Shown: positions 33,193 through 41,043 of the stretch, piece after piece | Layout: each line of letters begins with the position of its first letter | Numbering within the stretch: position 1 is the stretch's first letter | Origin: Laspinema palackyanum D2c | GTDB taxonomy: Bacteria > Cyanobacteriota > Cyanobacteriia > Cyanobacteriales > Laspinemataceae | Assembly (NCBI RefSeq): GCF_025370875.1 | Contig: NZ_JAMXFD010000011.1 | Span: 28,382-92,381 of the forward strand | Reading direction: 5' to 3' | DNA length: 64,000 nt | Program-made: the position numbers and the translations under genes | The notes under the pieces: generated by a model | The model's database searches: none | Seen by the model: only the letters and a program-made list of their open reading frames with translations | Told to the model about the DNA's origin: nothing

Positions 33193-35793
33193 ATGGCTAA
33201 ACAATTGAACCTACTGTCTACTGGACAGGTTATCCCGACTGCGTTGCACGTTGAAATGCAACAGTCCTACCTTGAATATGCCATGAGTGTGATCGTGGGG
33301 AGGGCGTTACCCGACGTCCGAGATGGCTTAAAGCCTGTCCACCGGCGGATCATGTACGCGATGCATGAATTGGGATTGTCTCCCGATCGCCCTTATCGGA
33401 AATGTGCTCGCGTGGTTGGGGATGTCCTAGGTAAATACCACCCCCACGGCGATCAATCCGTTTATGATGCGATGGTGCGGATGATCCAGGACTTCTCCAG
33501 TCGGTATCCCCTCCTCGCGGGTCATGGCAATTTTGGTTCGGTAGATAACGACCCCCCAGCGGCAATGCGTTACACGGAAACGCGCCTTGCCGAAATTGGC
33601 AGCGATGCCATGCTTCAGGAAATCGGTGAAGCGACGGTTGATTTTATCGGGAATTTCGATAATTCTCAACAAGAACCCATTGTTTTACCGGCACAATTAC
33701 CCATGCTGCTGCTCAATGGCAGTTCGGGAATTGCCGTGGGTATGGCAACCAATGTCCCTCCCCACAATTTAGGGGAGGTGGTGGATGCATTGATTGCTTT
33801 GATTGATAACCCGGATCTGTCTGATGAGAAATTATTTACCCTAATTCCTGGTCCCGATTTCCCCACCGGCGGCGAAATTATTGACACCGAAGGGATTCGA
33901 TCCGCTTACACCACGGGACGGGGAATTATCCCCTTGCGCGGGGTGGCACGAGTGGAGGAAATCCAAGGGGGACGCGGCAAACATCGGCGTCAGGCGATCG
34001 TGGTGACGGAGTTGCCGTATCAGGTGAATAAATCTGCCTGGATTGAAAAAATCGCGGATTTGGTGAATCATGGACGCTTGGAAGGAATTTCCGATCTTCG
34101 TGACGAGAGCGATCGCGATGGGATTCGCGTTGTCATTGAACTCAAACGGGAAATGAACCCGGAAGTAGTTCTGCAACATCTCTACCACCAAACCGCACTG
34201 CAAAATAACTTCGGTGCAATTCTCTTGGCACTGGTAGAGGCACAACCGCGCCAATTATCCCTGCGGCAAATGTTGCAGGAGTTCCTAACCTTCCGGGAAC
34301 AGACGCTGAATCGTCTTTACACCCATGAACTCGAACGCACTCAGCAGCGGTTGGAAATTGTCGAAGGATTACTCAAGGCGCTGAACAACTTAGATGCACT
34401 CATCGAGATTTTGCGGAATGCGCCGGATGGCACGACGGCAAAAGTTGAGTTGCAAACCGAGTTGGAACTCACGGAGAACCAAGCGGATGCGATTTTAGGG
34501 ATGCCGATGCGCCGGATCACGGGATTGGAACGGCAAAAATTGCAGGATGAACGGGACCAACTCAATACCAGGCGGGAGGAGTTGGAACGGTTACTCGGCG
34601 ATCGCCGGGAATTACTCAAAGGGTTGAAGAAAGAGTTGCGATCGCTCAAAAAGAAATATGGCGACCCTAGGCGGACCCGGATTTACAGCGTTTCGCCCGA
34701 TCGCGAGACAGTGCTGGTGGCAACTCCTGACTCCGGGGAAGAAACCAGCAAAACTAAATCCCGCAAAGGCAAAAAGGCAGAGATTTCGGAAGAAGTTGCT
34801 CCCTCTCTCCCCCTATTTGCGACTCCCCCAGAACCAGAAGAAACGGTTCTGGAATTTACTCGACGCGGGTATGTACAACGGTTATCTCCCTCCACTTATG
34901 AGCGTCAGCAACAGAAACAGGAGGAAAATCCCGAGATTCAAACCCTCGAAGCGGGTGCGGATTTTGTAGTAGAAACCCATGTTGCCTTTACGGATCAAGA
35001 TGTCCTGATTTTGACCCGAGATGGCAAGGGATTCTCGATTAAAGTCGGAGATATTCCCGCGAATAAACGAGGCGCAAAAAAAACGCCGTTCGTGAGTTTG
35101 TTTCCCCCGGCAGTGCATGGGAATCCTGATGCGATCGCCACTCAGTTTATCCTCTCAGATTATCCTGAAACTCTGGATTTAATCTTCTTGACGGAACGGG
35201 GAAGAATTAAACGCTTACCGCTGTCAGAATTCGCCAATTTGACAGCAAGAGGATTAACAGCAGTGAAGCTAAAAGAGGGGGATGCATTAGCGTATGCCAA
35301 TTTAGCAACGGTGGGACAAGATATCGCGATCGCCACCTCTGGGGGACGATTACTCCGATTTGCGATCGATGATGAGAATCTGCCGATTACCAGTCGCGCC
35401 TCCATGCCACAACAAGCATTGCGTTTAGGCAAGGGTGAGAATTTGGTCGGATGTGTCGCCCTCAGTCAGCGTGAGAAACTCTTGCTGGTGTCTAAATTGG
35501 GATATGGAAAACGCTTGCCGATGGATTTAGTCCGACTGGCGAAACCGGGGGATTTGGGTACTCAGTCGATGATGTTTAAAAATAAGACTGATGCGCTAGT
35601 AGGAATGGTGGCAGCACTTCCAGATGCGGAGTTGAAGTTACTTACCAGTAGCGATCGCTTCTTGCGGTTGCCGGTTAATTCAGTGAAATCCAAGCGCAAA
35701 GATGACGCAGGCGATCGGTTAATCAAACTCGAACCCAAAGAAACCCTCGTCTATCTGAGTGTTTCCTCTCCCGAACCCGAACAATATGTGTAA
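33193..35793 (+). CDS. gyrA: Type IIA topoisomerase subunit A (GyrA/ParC family)
   Basis: An 866-residue breakage-reunion subunit. The catalytic Tyr127 lies in [31 protein letters not shown] and [18 protein letters not shown] are the QRDR/HPHG region. Residues about 540-860 form the C-terminal beta-pinwheel. The expected GyrA-box (QRRGGKG) is not present; the corresponding site near residues 622-628 reads NKRGAKK. Cyanobacteria carry two GyrA-like paralogs and this one has the [12 protein letters not shown] start of the less canonical copy, so a ParC-like decatenating role is possible. The gene is monocistronic; a palindromic repeat follows the stop by 22 bp. Confidence 0.9.
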   Translation: MAKQLNLLSTGQVIPTALHVEMQQSYLEYAMSVIVGRALPDVRDGLKPVHRRIMYAMHELGLSPDRPYRKCARVVGDVLGKYHPHGDQSVYDAMVRMIQDFSSRYPLLAGHGNFGSVDNDPPAAMRYTETRLAEIGSDAMLQEIGEATVDFIGNFDNSQQEPIVLPAQLPMLLLNGSSGIAVGMATNVPPHNLGEVVDALIALIDNPDLSDEKLFTLIPGPDFPTGGEIIDTEGIRSAYTTGRGIIPLRGVARVEEIQGGRGKHRRQAIVVTELPYQVNKSAWIEKIADLVNHGRLEGISDLRDESDRDGIRVVIELKREMNPEVVLQHLYHQTALQNNFGAILLALVEAQPRQLSLRQMLQEFLTFREQTLNRLYTHELERTQQRLEIVEGLLKALNNLDALIEILRNAPDGTTAKVELQTELELTENQADAILGMPMRRITGLERQKLQDERDQLNTRREELERLLGDRRELLKGLKKELRSLKKKYGDPRRTRIYSVSPDRETVLVATPDSGEETSKTKSRKGKKAEISEEVAPSLPLFATPPEPEETVLEFTRRGYVQRLSPSTYERQQQKQEENPEIQTLEAGADFVVETHVAFTDQDVLILTRDGKGFSIKVGDIPANKRGAKKTPFVSLFPPAVHGNPDAIATQFILSDYPETLDLIFLTERGRIKRLPLSEFANLTARGLTAVKLKEGDALAYANLATVGQDIAIATSGGRLLRFAIDDENLPITSRASMPQQALRLGKGENLVGCVALSQREKLLLVSKLGYGKRLPMDLVRLAKPGDLGTQSMMFKNKTDALVGMVAALPDAELKLLTSSDRFLRLPVNSVKSKRKDDAGDRLIKLEPKETLVYLSVSSPEPEQYV

Positions 35794-35814
35794 GGGATTA
35801 GCCCTTTTCCGGTT

Positions 35815-35848
35815 CCCTCCCCTTGGCAAGGGGAGGGTTAGGGTGGGG
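35815..35848. repeat. CCCTCCCC palindrome after the topoisomerase gene
   Basis: CCCTCCCCTTGGCAAGGGGAGGG is a perfect palindrome (35815-35837) followed by TTAGGGTGGGG. It may stabilise or end the topoisomerase transcript. Confidence 0.6.
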
Positions 35849-35929
35849 TCCCCAAGGGTGCGGATTTTCCCAGACTATCAAGACCGGATTCCATACAATA
35901 GTGTTTAAGTCTTTTCATAAGATAACCCT

Positions 35930-36277
35930 ATGAAACTCAATCTAACTGACGATACCTTACAAATTGAATTAGACTTTTGGGAGCAATTCTTGGCATTCAG
36001 CTTTGAGAAAACATTGACAATTCCCCTAAGTCATATTATCAATGTCTCCACCGCCGAACCCACCAGCAACTGGGCGGAAATTCGTGCCCCTGGAACATTT
36101 TTACCCGGAGTCATCAAAGCTGGAACCTACTACAATCCGGGTGGAAAAGAGTTCTGGTATGTCACCCGCGAAAAAGATTATCTCACCCTAGAGTTACGAG
36201 ATGAACCGTTTAAACGGATTGTTTTAACGATAGATAATGCCTTAGATTGGGCGAACCGAATTCAGGGAGAAATTTAG
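35930..36277 (+). CDS. Small PH-like hypothetical protein
   Basis: A 115-residue beta-rich protein (LQIELDFWEQFLAFSFEKTLTIP, IRAPGTFLPGVIKAGTYY, EFWYVTREKDYLTLEL, KRIVLTIDNALDWANRI). The pattern of alternating strands closed by a C-terminal amphipathic helix resembles bacterial PH-like domains. No signal peptide. Monocistronic, ending 24 bp before a palindromic element. Function unknown. Confidence 0.75.
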   Translation: MKLNLTDDTLQIELDFWEQFLAFSFEKTLTIPLSHIINVSTAEPTSNWAEIRAPGTFLPGVIKAGTYYNPGGKEFWYVTREKDYLTLELRDEPFKRIVLTIDNALDWANRIQGEI

Positions 36278-36300
36278 GGTAACCGGCGGTAGGTTCACAG

Positions 36301-36587
36301 CCTAAAAACCGGCGGGGGTTTAAACCCCCGCCTAACAGCTAAAGTCGGTTAAAACCGACTGAAGACTTTAATAGAATTGGATTCAAGTGGGTTTTTAACG
36401 GACGTGGAGATGCAAAATTTAGCATTTATGCAGGCGGAAGATTAGAGGTATTTGAAAGCAGGATTACTAAAATGAGCCTGTTGTCTCAGATAAGTCCTAA
36501 CTAAACAGCGTAACGCACTAAAAAAACAGTCGGTTTTAACCGACTTTAGCTATGAGGCGGGGGTTTAAACCCCCGCCGGTTTTTAGG
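36301..36587. mobile_element. Composite nested-palindrome element with a gene remnant inside
   Basis: Two half-elements in inverted orientation (36301-36366 and 36527-36587) have ends CCTAAAAACCGGCGGGGG and CCCCCGCCGGTTTTTAGG. They enclose about 160 bp. The interior is open from about 36367 to a TAA near 36504 in one plus frame, reading like the end of a protein (GFKWVFNGRGDAKFSIYAGG...SLLSQISPN), without a start codon. It may be a captured or stranded gene tail. Confidence 0.65.
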
Positions 36588-36596
36588 TTGCCTAAA

Positions 36597-36872
36597 TTAA
36601 CCCCCAGCAACAGCAGGAACAATACTCACCTCATCCCCTTCCTTGAGAGGCGTATCAGTCCCCTCTAAAAAGCGGATATCTTCTTCATTAACATACACAT
36701 TCAAAAAGCGCCGCAGTTGTCCTTTTTCATCACAAAGACGCTCTTTAATGCCGGGACAGTTAGCTTCGAGGGAATCTAACAATTCCGCCACATTACTACC
36801 ACTACACTCAACGGTAGCCTTATCGCTAGTAAACTTCTGGAGAGGAGTCGGAATTAAAACTTTAACGGACAT
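36597..36872 (-). CDS. MoaD/ThiS-family sulfur carrier protein next to thrC
   Basis: A 91-residue ubiquitin-fold protein: [21 protein letters not shown], then [34 protein letters not shown]. It ends in the Gly-Gly tail that is activated to a thiocarboxylate. It lies 142 bp downstream of threonine synthase on the same strand. In Mycobacterium a similar carrier (CysO) feeds a PLP enzyme making cysteine, so a role beside ThrC in sulfur or amino-acid metabolism is plausible but unproven. It differs from the shorter MoaD at 38483, so the two are not duplicates. Confidence 0.88.
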   Translation of the reverse strand: MSVKVLIPTPLQKFTSDKATVECSGSNVAELLDSLEANCPGIKERLCDEKGQLRRFLNVYVNEEDIRFLEGTDTPLKEGDEVSIVPAVAGG

Positions 36873-36902
36873 GATTCGCCAATAAATAGGATAGGGGAGA
36901 CA

Positions 36903-36995
36903 GTTCGTAGTAACGACTTCAGTCGTTCTCTTCGTTCGTAGTAACGACTTCAGTCGTTCTCTTCGTTCGTAGTAACGACTTCAGTCGTTCTCTTC
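36903..36995. repeat. Three 31-bp tandem hairpin repeats
   Basis: Exact units starting GTTCGTAGTAACGACTTCAG at 36903, 36934 and 36965. Each contains AACGACTTCAGTCGTT, a palindrome. It is the same family as the 77-bp units at 48661 and lies in the spacer between thrC and the sulfur-carrier gene. Confidence 0.85.
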
Positions 36996-37014
36996 GTTCT
37001 AAATCAAACCCATA

Positions 37015-38334
37015 TTAAACTAAAACCTGCTGCCATTCCAAGCGATCGAGCGTGCGAGAACGTTCTAACGCCCGTTCAAAGCTCTCTAATTTCGGCTCAA
37101 TGGTCAGGGGTTCACCAATATAACCGTGAACCGCTTCCTGGGTTTTTAATCCATTTCCAGTAATATAAACCACCGTCGTTTCATCCGGGTCAATCTTACC
37201 AGCTTCCAGAGATTTCTTCAGCACAGCAATCGTCGTCCCGCCAGCAGTTTCGGTAAATATTCCTTCCGTTTCTGCCAGCAGCTTCATCCCTTCAATGATT
37301 TCTGCATCAGTGACGGATTCAATATTGCCATTGGTTTTGTGAGCAATTTCTAAAGCATAAACGCCATCAGCAGGATTCCCGATCGCAATGGATTTTGCCA
37401 CCGTATTAGGTTTAACCGGCTTAATAAAGTCCCGTCCTTCCCGGAATGCAGCGGCGATCGGCGAACAACCCTCCGCTTGAGCCCCTGTAAACCGAACCGC
37501 TTTCTCGTCAACCAATCCAACTTCAATAAACTCTTGAAATCCTTTGTAAATCTTGGTGAACAGAGAACCCGAGGCAAGAGGTGCAACAATGCGATCGGGC
37601 AACTGCCAACCCAATTGTTCTGCGACTTCATAAGCGAGGGTTTTAGACCCTTCCGAATAATAAGGCCGCAGATTAATATTAACAAACCCCCAACCATGAG
37701 TATTGGCAACTTCAGAACAGAGGCGGTTTACTTGGTCATAATTCCCTTTAACTGACATCAGGGTTGGATTATAGATGAGGGTTCCCAACACCTTGCCAGC
37801 TTCTAAATCCGAGGGAATAAACACACAACAATCTAACCCCGCATAAGCGGCGATCGCAGCGGTAGAATTCGCCAAATTCCCGGTACTCGCACAAGAAACC
37901 GTGGTAAATCCCAGTTCCTTCGCCCGAGTCAACGCCACCGAAACCACCCGGTCCTTAAAACTCAGGGTCGGCATATTCACCGCATCATTTTTAATATACA
38001 GATTTTTCATCCCCAACCGACGCGCCAAACGGTTGGACTTCACCAAAGGAGTCATCCCCGTTCCCACATCAATCGGGGTATCCGTCATCACCGGCAAAAA
38101 GGGACGATAGCGCCAAATCGAATTAGGACCCGCCTGAATCGTTTCCCGAGTCACCTGACGGCGAATCTCATCGTAATTATATTTAACTTCCAGAGGTCCA
38201 AAACACAATTCACAGACATGAATCGCCTTCGTTTCATACTCCGCACCACATTCTTTACATTTCAGTTGGTCAAACGTGGCCCCACTCGGCGGGGTGTCAT
38301 GACTGTGGTTGTGCAATTCTGTCGCCTGGATCAT
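37015..38334 (-). CDS. thrC: Threonine synthase
   Basis: A 439-residue PLP enzyme converting O-phosphohomoserine to threonine. An N-terminal zinc-ribbon-like region (CKECGAEYETKAIHVCELC) marks the class found in cyanobacteria and plants. The PLP lysine is in PTLSFKDRVVSVA; substrate phrases GTGMTPLVKSNRLARRLG, SCASTGNLANSTAAIAAYAG and ETAGGTTIAVLKK are present. Length is normal. It is followed at 142 bp by a ThiS/MoaD-type carrier and preceded at 148 bp by moaD, all on the minus strand. Confidence 0.94.
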   Translation of the reverse strand: MIQATELHNHSHDTPPSGATFDQLKCKECGAEYETKAIHVCELCFGPLEVKYNYDEIRRQVTRETIQAGPNSIWRYRPFLPVMTDTPIDVGTGMTPLVKSNRLARRLGMKNLYIKNDAVNMPTLSFKDRVVSVALTRAKELGFTTVSCASTGNLANSTAAIAAYAGLDCCVFIPSDLEAGKVLGTLIYNPTLMSVKGNYDQVNRLCSEVANTHGWGFVNINLRPYYSEGSKTLAYEVAEQLGWQLPDRIVAPLASGSLFTKIYKGFQEFIEVGLVDEKAVRFTGAQAEGCSPIAAAFREGRDFIKPVKPNTVAKSIAIGNPADGVYALEIAHKTNGNIESVTDAEIIEGMKLLAETEGIFTETAGGTTIAVLKKSLEAGKIDPDETTVVYITGNGLKTQEAVHGYIGEPLTIEPKLESFERALERSRTLDRLEWQQVLV

Positions 38335-38428
38335 GGTTCAAACCTCTGGACTCTCTAAAAATAGGGGCTTGGAAGTCACCTTCCCTCATCTGTTGGGAAG
38401 ATACTAACACAGCGCAAAATACTCGTCA

Positions 38429-38459
38429 ACCAATCCCGACTGTTTTGGTCGGGATTGGT
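38429..38459 (-). terminator. Perfect hairpin between moaD and thrC
   Basis: ACCAATCCCGAC and GTCGGGATTGGT are 12-bp perfect arms with a 7-base loop. No U-run follows on the minus strand, so it may attenuate or stabilise rather than terminate. Confidence 0.45.
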
Positions 38460-38482
38460 CCTTGACCAACAAGCAACAACTC

Positions 38483-38743
38483 TCACCCCCCACTCACAGG
38501 CGGAATTAACACCACTTCATCCCCCGCTTGTAAGGGAGTCTGGGGGTCAACAAAATCGAGATTGATGCCAAAGCGAGTGATATCGCGCCAGCAGTCGAGT
38601 TCCGGGTGTTCAGCAATCAGGCGATCGCGCACTGCCACCACCGGAGTCCCCGGAGGAAATTCCAAAACTAACTCAGGAACGCCATAAGCTTCTTGATAAG
38701 CAGCGAACAGTTTTACCGTAACGGCGATCGAGGGTTCAGACAT
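38483..38743 (-). CDS. moaD: MoaD/ThiS family protein (molybdopterin synthase small subunit-like)
   Basis: An 86-residue ubiquitin-fold carrier: VTVKLFAAYQEAYGVPELVL, PGTPVVAVRDRLIAEHP, then LQAGDEVVLIPPVSGG with the terminal Gly-Gly. The pattern KLFA...LIPPVSGG is typical of MoaD, which carries sulfur for molybdopterin synthase (with MoaE). No moaE lies nearby. The frame begins at a TTG at 38749; the ATG two codons later (38743) is the better start. Confidence 0.85.
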   Translation of the reverse strand: MSEPSIAVTVKLFAAYQEAYGVPELVLEFPPGTPVVAVRDRLIAEHPELDCWRDITRFGINLDFVDPQTPLQAGDEVVLIPPVSGG

Positions 38744-38888
38744 TATCAAAAAATCACAAAACAGCTAACTCTAATAAAATACCTTGAACTTGTTAACCGG
38801 ACGCAATTCATTTATGATCAGGAAACCTTACAGTTTTCAGACTACCCAAGTCTAAACCTGCAAACCCTGATGTTATCCCATTTTTAAA

Positions 38889-39467
38889 ATGCCAACTCGA
38901 AAAAACCCTGAATCCATCTATCAACTAAAAATTACTCTGAGCAATATCCGACCCCCCATTTGGCGGCGAGTACAAGTGAGTAGCGATTACACCTTGGCAG
39001 ATTTACACGAAGTGATCCAAGTCGTGATGGGTTGGGAAGATTGCCATCTTCATTCATTTACCATTCAAGGGGAAGATTACGGAATGCCAATGGATGATGA
39101 TTTCGGCTTTGGGGGCGTGGAAATGAAGAATGAAACCCGAGTCAAACTCAGCAAAATCATCCCCGGAGAAAAGTTTAAATTCTCATACCTCTACGACTTC
39201 GGCGATTCCTGGGACCATCAAATCCTCGTCGAGAAAGTGCTGCCACCGGATCCGGATGTCAAATATCCGATTTGTATAAAAGCGAAAAGAGCCTGTCCCC
39301 CAGACGACTCTGGCGGTCCTTGGGGATATCCAAATTTCCTAGAAGTGATCCAAAATAAAAAGCATCCGGACCATGAAGAAATGCTCGACTGGGTAGGTGG
39401 CTCTTTTGACCCCGAGGAGGCTAACCTAGATGAGATTAACGCTGATTTGAAGAGAGTTTTTAAATAA
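38889..39467 (+). CDS. Plasmid pRiA4b ORF-3 family protein
   Basis: A 192-residue protein: IYQLKITLSNIRPPIWRRVQV, LADLHEVIQVVMGWEDCHLHSF, FSYLYDFGDSWDHQILVEKV and CPPDDSGGPWGYPNFLEVI are signature phrases of this family (also called IS1096 TnpR-like). Members are named after mobile-element ORFs but have no demonstrated transposition activity. Complete in length. It stands alone beside repeat-rich DNA. Confidence 0.9.
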   Translation: MPTRKNPESIYQLKITLSNIRPPIWRRVQVSSDYTLADLHEVIQVVMGWEDCHLHSFTIQGEDYGMPMDDDFGFGGVEMKNETRVKLSKIIPGEKFKFSYLYDFGDSWDHQILVEKVLPPDPDVKYPICIKAKRACPPDDSGGPWGYPNFLEVIQNKKHPDHEEMLDWVGGSFDPEEANLDEINADLKRVFK

Positions 39468-39891
39468 GATGACTCATCTTCCAAGCTAGAAAATTGTTAC
39501 AGGTTTGAAGAAGCAGGACCAGAAACCGGGTTTTTAGCCAAAATTTTGGAAAATTATTATAAGTTTTGTCACAAAACCCGGTTTCTAACCTTTAAAAAAG
39601 TACAAAGCAAGGAAAATAATAAACTTTTAAACCTCAGTAGAGGCAGGTGAAATATAAAAATTAAGGTTAAAATTTGGTATGATAAAGAATCTGCTTTTTT
39701 AGAAGTTATTTTTTAAGAAAAGCTGGGGTTTATGCGAGAACCCAAGCCTATCAGCTATTATCATACTATAATTGTTATAGGGTGAGTGTCTGGGGAAAAT
39801 CCGGAAGAGGGGAGGGCGATCGCATCCTCGATGAAACAGGCCGCAGGAGTAAACGCCTTGCGCGGATATGCTGGAGGGAAGCCATCTACTG
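39468..39891. repeat. AT-rich spacer with inverted AGAAACCGGGTTT repeats
   Basis: AGAAACCGGGTTTTT (39521-39535) and AAACCCGGTTTCT (39574-39586) are inverted arms about 40 bp apart. The rest is AT-rich with no gene. The same arms occur in pairs at 44382-44429, 58992-59027 and 60698-60735. Confidence 0.6.
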
Positions 39892-40704
39892 ATGAAAACA
39901 GATAGCCTATTTTACCAAATATTTCAGCAGTTTCCTGCAAGTTTTTTTGAAGTTATCAATCGCTCTGCCAGCGATGCAGCCGCTTATCAGTTTACCTCAG
40001 TAGAACTCAAACAAGTGGCGTTTCGGATTGATGGAGTGTTTCTACCCAAACAGGAAGAGTCTACCCAACCATTTTATCTGGTAGAAGTTCAGTTTCAACC
40101 CGATGATAGTTTATATTATCGCCTCTTTGGGGAACTGTTTCTGTATTTAAAACAAAATCAACCACCCCATCCTTGGCGGGTGGTGGTCATTTATCCAAAC
40201 CGCCGCATCGAACGCGCACAAGAGTTACAGTTTGCAGAAATGTTAGAACTCACTCGCGTTTCGCGGATTTATCTGGACGAGTTGAACGACTCAACTGAGT
40301 CCTTGGGAATTCAGGTGTTGCAACTGGTGATTCAAGATACCGAAAGTGCAGCAACAGAAAGAGCGAAACAATTAATTGCTCGCTCTCAATCTCAAATCAC
40401 CTCCGAAGAGGTGCGACGGCAGTTTATCGAGTTAATAGAAACCATCATCGTCTACAAATTACCGCAAAAAAGTCGGGAGGAAATTGAAGCTATGCTGGGA
40501 TTGAGTGAATTAAGACAAACCAAAGTCTATCAAGAAGCCTTTACCGAAGGCAAACTTGAAGGCAAACTTGAAGGCAAACTTGAAGCGATTCCGAAAATGA
40601 TTCAAAAAGGAATTAGCCTGGAGGAAATTGCCAATATTTTAGACTTACCGTTAGAAACAGTTCAGCAAAATACCCCCGATTCTGAAGGGAAATCGCCAAC
40701 TTAA
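39892..40704 (+). CDS. Rpn/DUF2887 family putative nuclease
   Basis: A 270-residue protein from the ATG at 39892 (MKTDSLFYQIFQQFPASFFE), chosen because family members start there; an in-frame ATG at 39868 also exists. The PD-(D/E)XK-like core shows FRIDGVFLP and FYLVEVQFQPDDSLYYRLFGELFLYL, with Asp and Glu-x-Gln at the usual catalytic sites. Downstream phrases are PWRVVVIYPNRRIE and IETIIVYKLPQKSREEIEAML. Three copies of a 12-bp repeat encode GKLE (40553-40588), a slippage-prone tract typical of this group. Related RpnA-type proteins are DNA nucleases; this one is untested. A strong terminator follows at 40782. Confidence 0.85.
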   Translation: MKTDSLFYQIFQQFPASFFEVINRSASDAAAYQFTSVELKQVAFRIDGVFLPKQEESTQPFYLVEVQFQPDDSLYYRLFGELFLYLKQNQPPHPWRVVVIYPNRRIERAQELQFAEMLELTRVSRIYLDELNDSTESLGIQVLQLVIQDTESAATERAKQLIARSQSQITSEEVRRQFIELIETIIVYKLPQKSREEIEAMLGLSELRQTKVYQEAFTEGKLEGKLEGKLEAIPKMIQKGISLEEIANILDLPLETVQQNTPDSEGKSPT

Positions 40705-40781
40705 TGGAATCCCGGGACAATAATACGGAATACGGTACGGATCAGTCTATAAAAACGAGCGGCGTCAAGCTGTATTTGTAG

Positions 40782-40808
40782 GGGCGCAATGCTTGCGCCC
40801 TTTTTTTT
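40782..40808 (+). terminator. Rho-independent terminator after the Rpn-like gene
   Basis: GGGCGCAATGCTTGCGCCC followed by eight T. The stem is perfect. The palindrome belongs to the GGGGCGCAA repeat family also found at 40963-40981. Confidence 0.8.
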
Positions 40809-40962
40809 ATAGACCTTAGTAAGTTCTGTTAAAATCAGTAAAGATCCATCTATTGCCGAAACCCATACCATCATGAAAAATATAGTCTCTCTGCAACAGG
40901 CGATCGAATGCGTAGAATCGCTTTTGATATAGCGGTTCTCTATTGGATGAGGTACACCAGTT

Positions 40963-40981
40963 GGGCGCAAGCATTGCGCCC
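40963..40981. repeat. GGGCGCAAGCATTGCGCCC palindrome
   Basis: An inverted copy of the terminator stem at 40782, 60 bp from the end of the S2-like/GUN4 gene. No U-run on either side. Confidence 0.6.
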
Positions 40982-41043
40982 CTACCAAACTCTTGAATAT
41001 TCTGTACCTCACACGCATGAAAACCGCTATAGATGGGGCCCGA

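Noticed and set aside
36603-36885. Plus-strand frame opposite the sulfur-carrier gene
   Set aside because: Shadow of a well-supported ubiquitin-fold gene.
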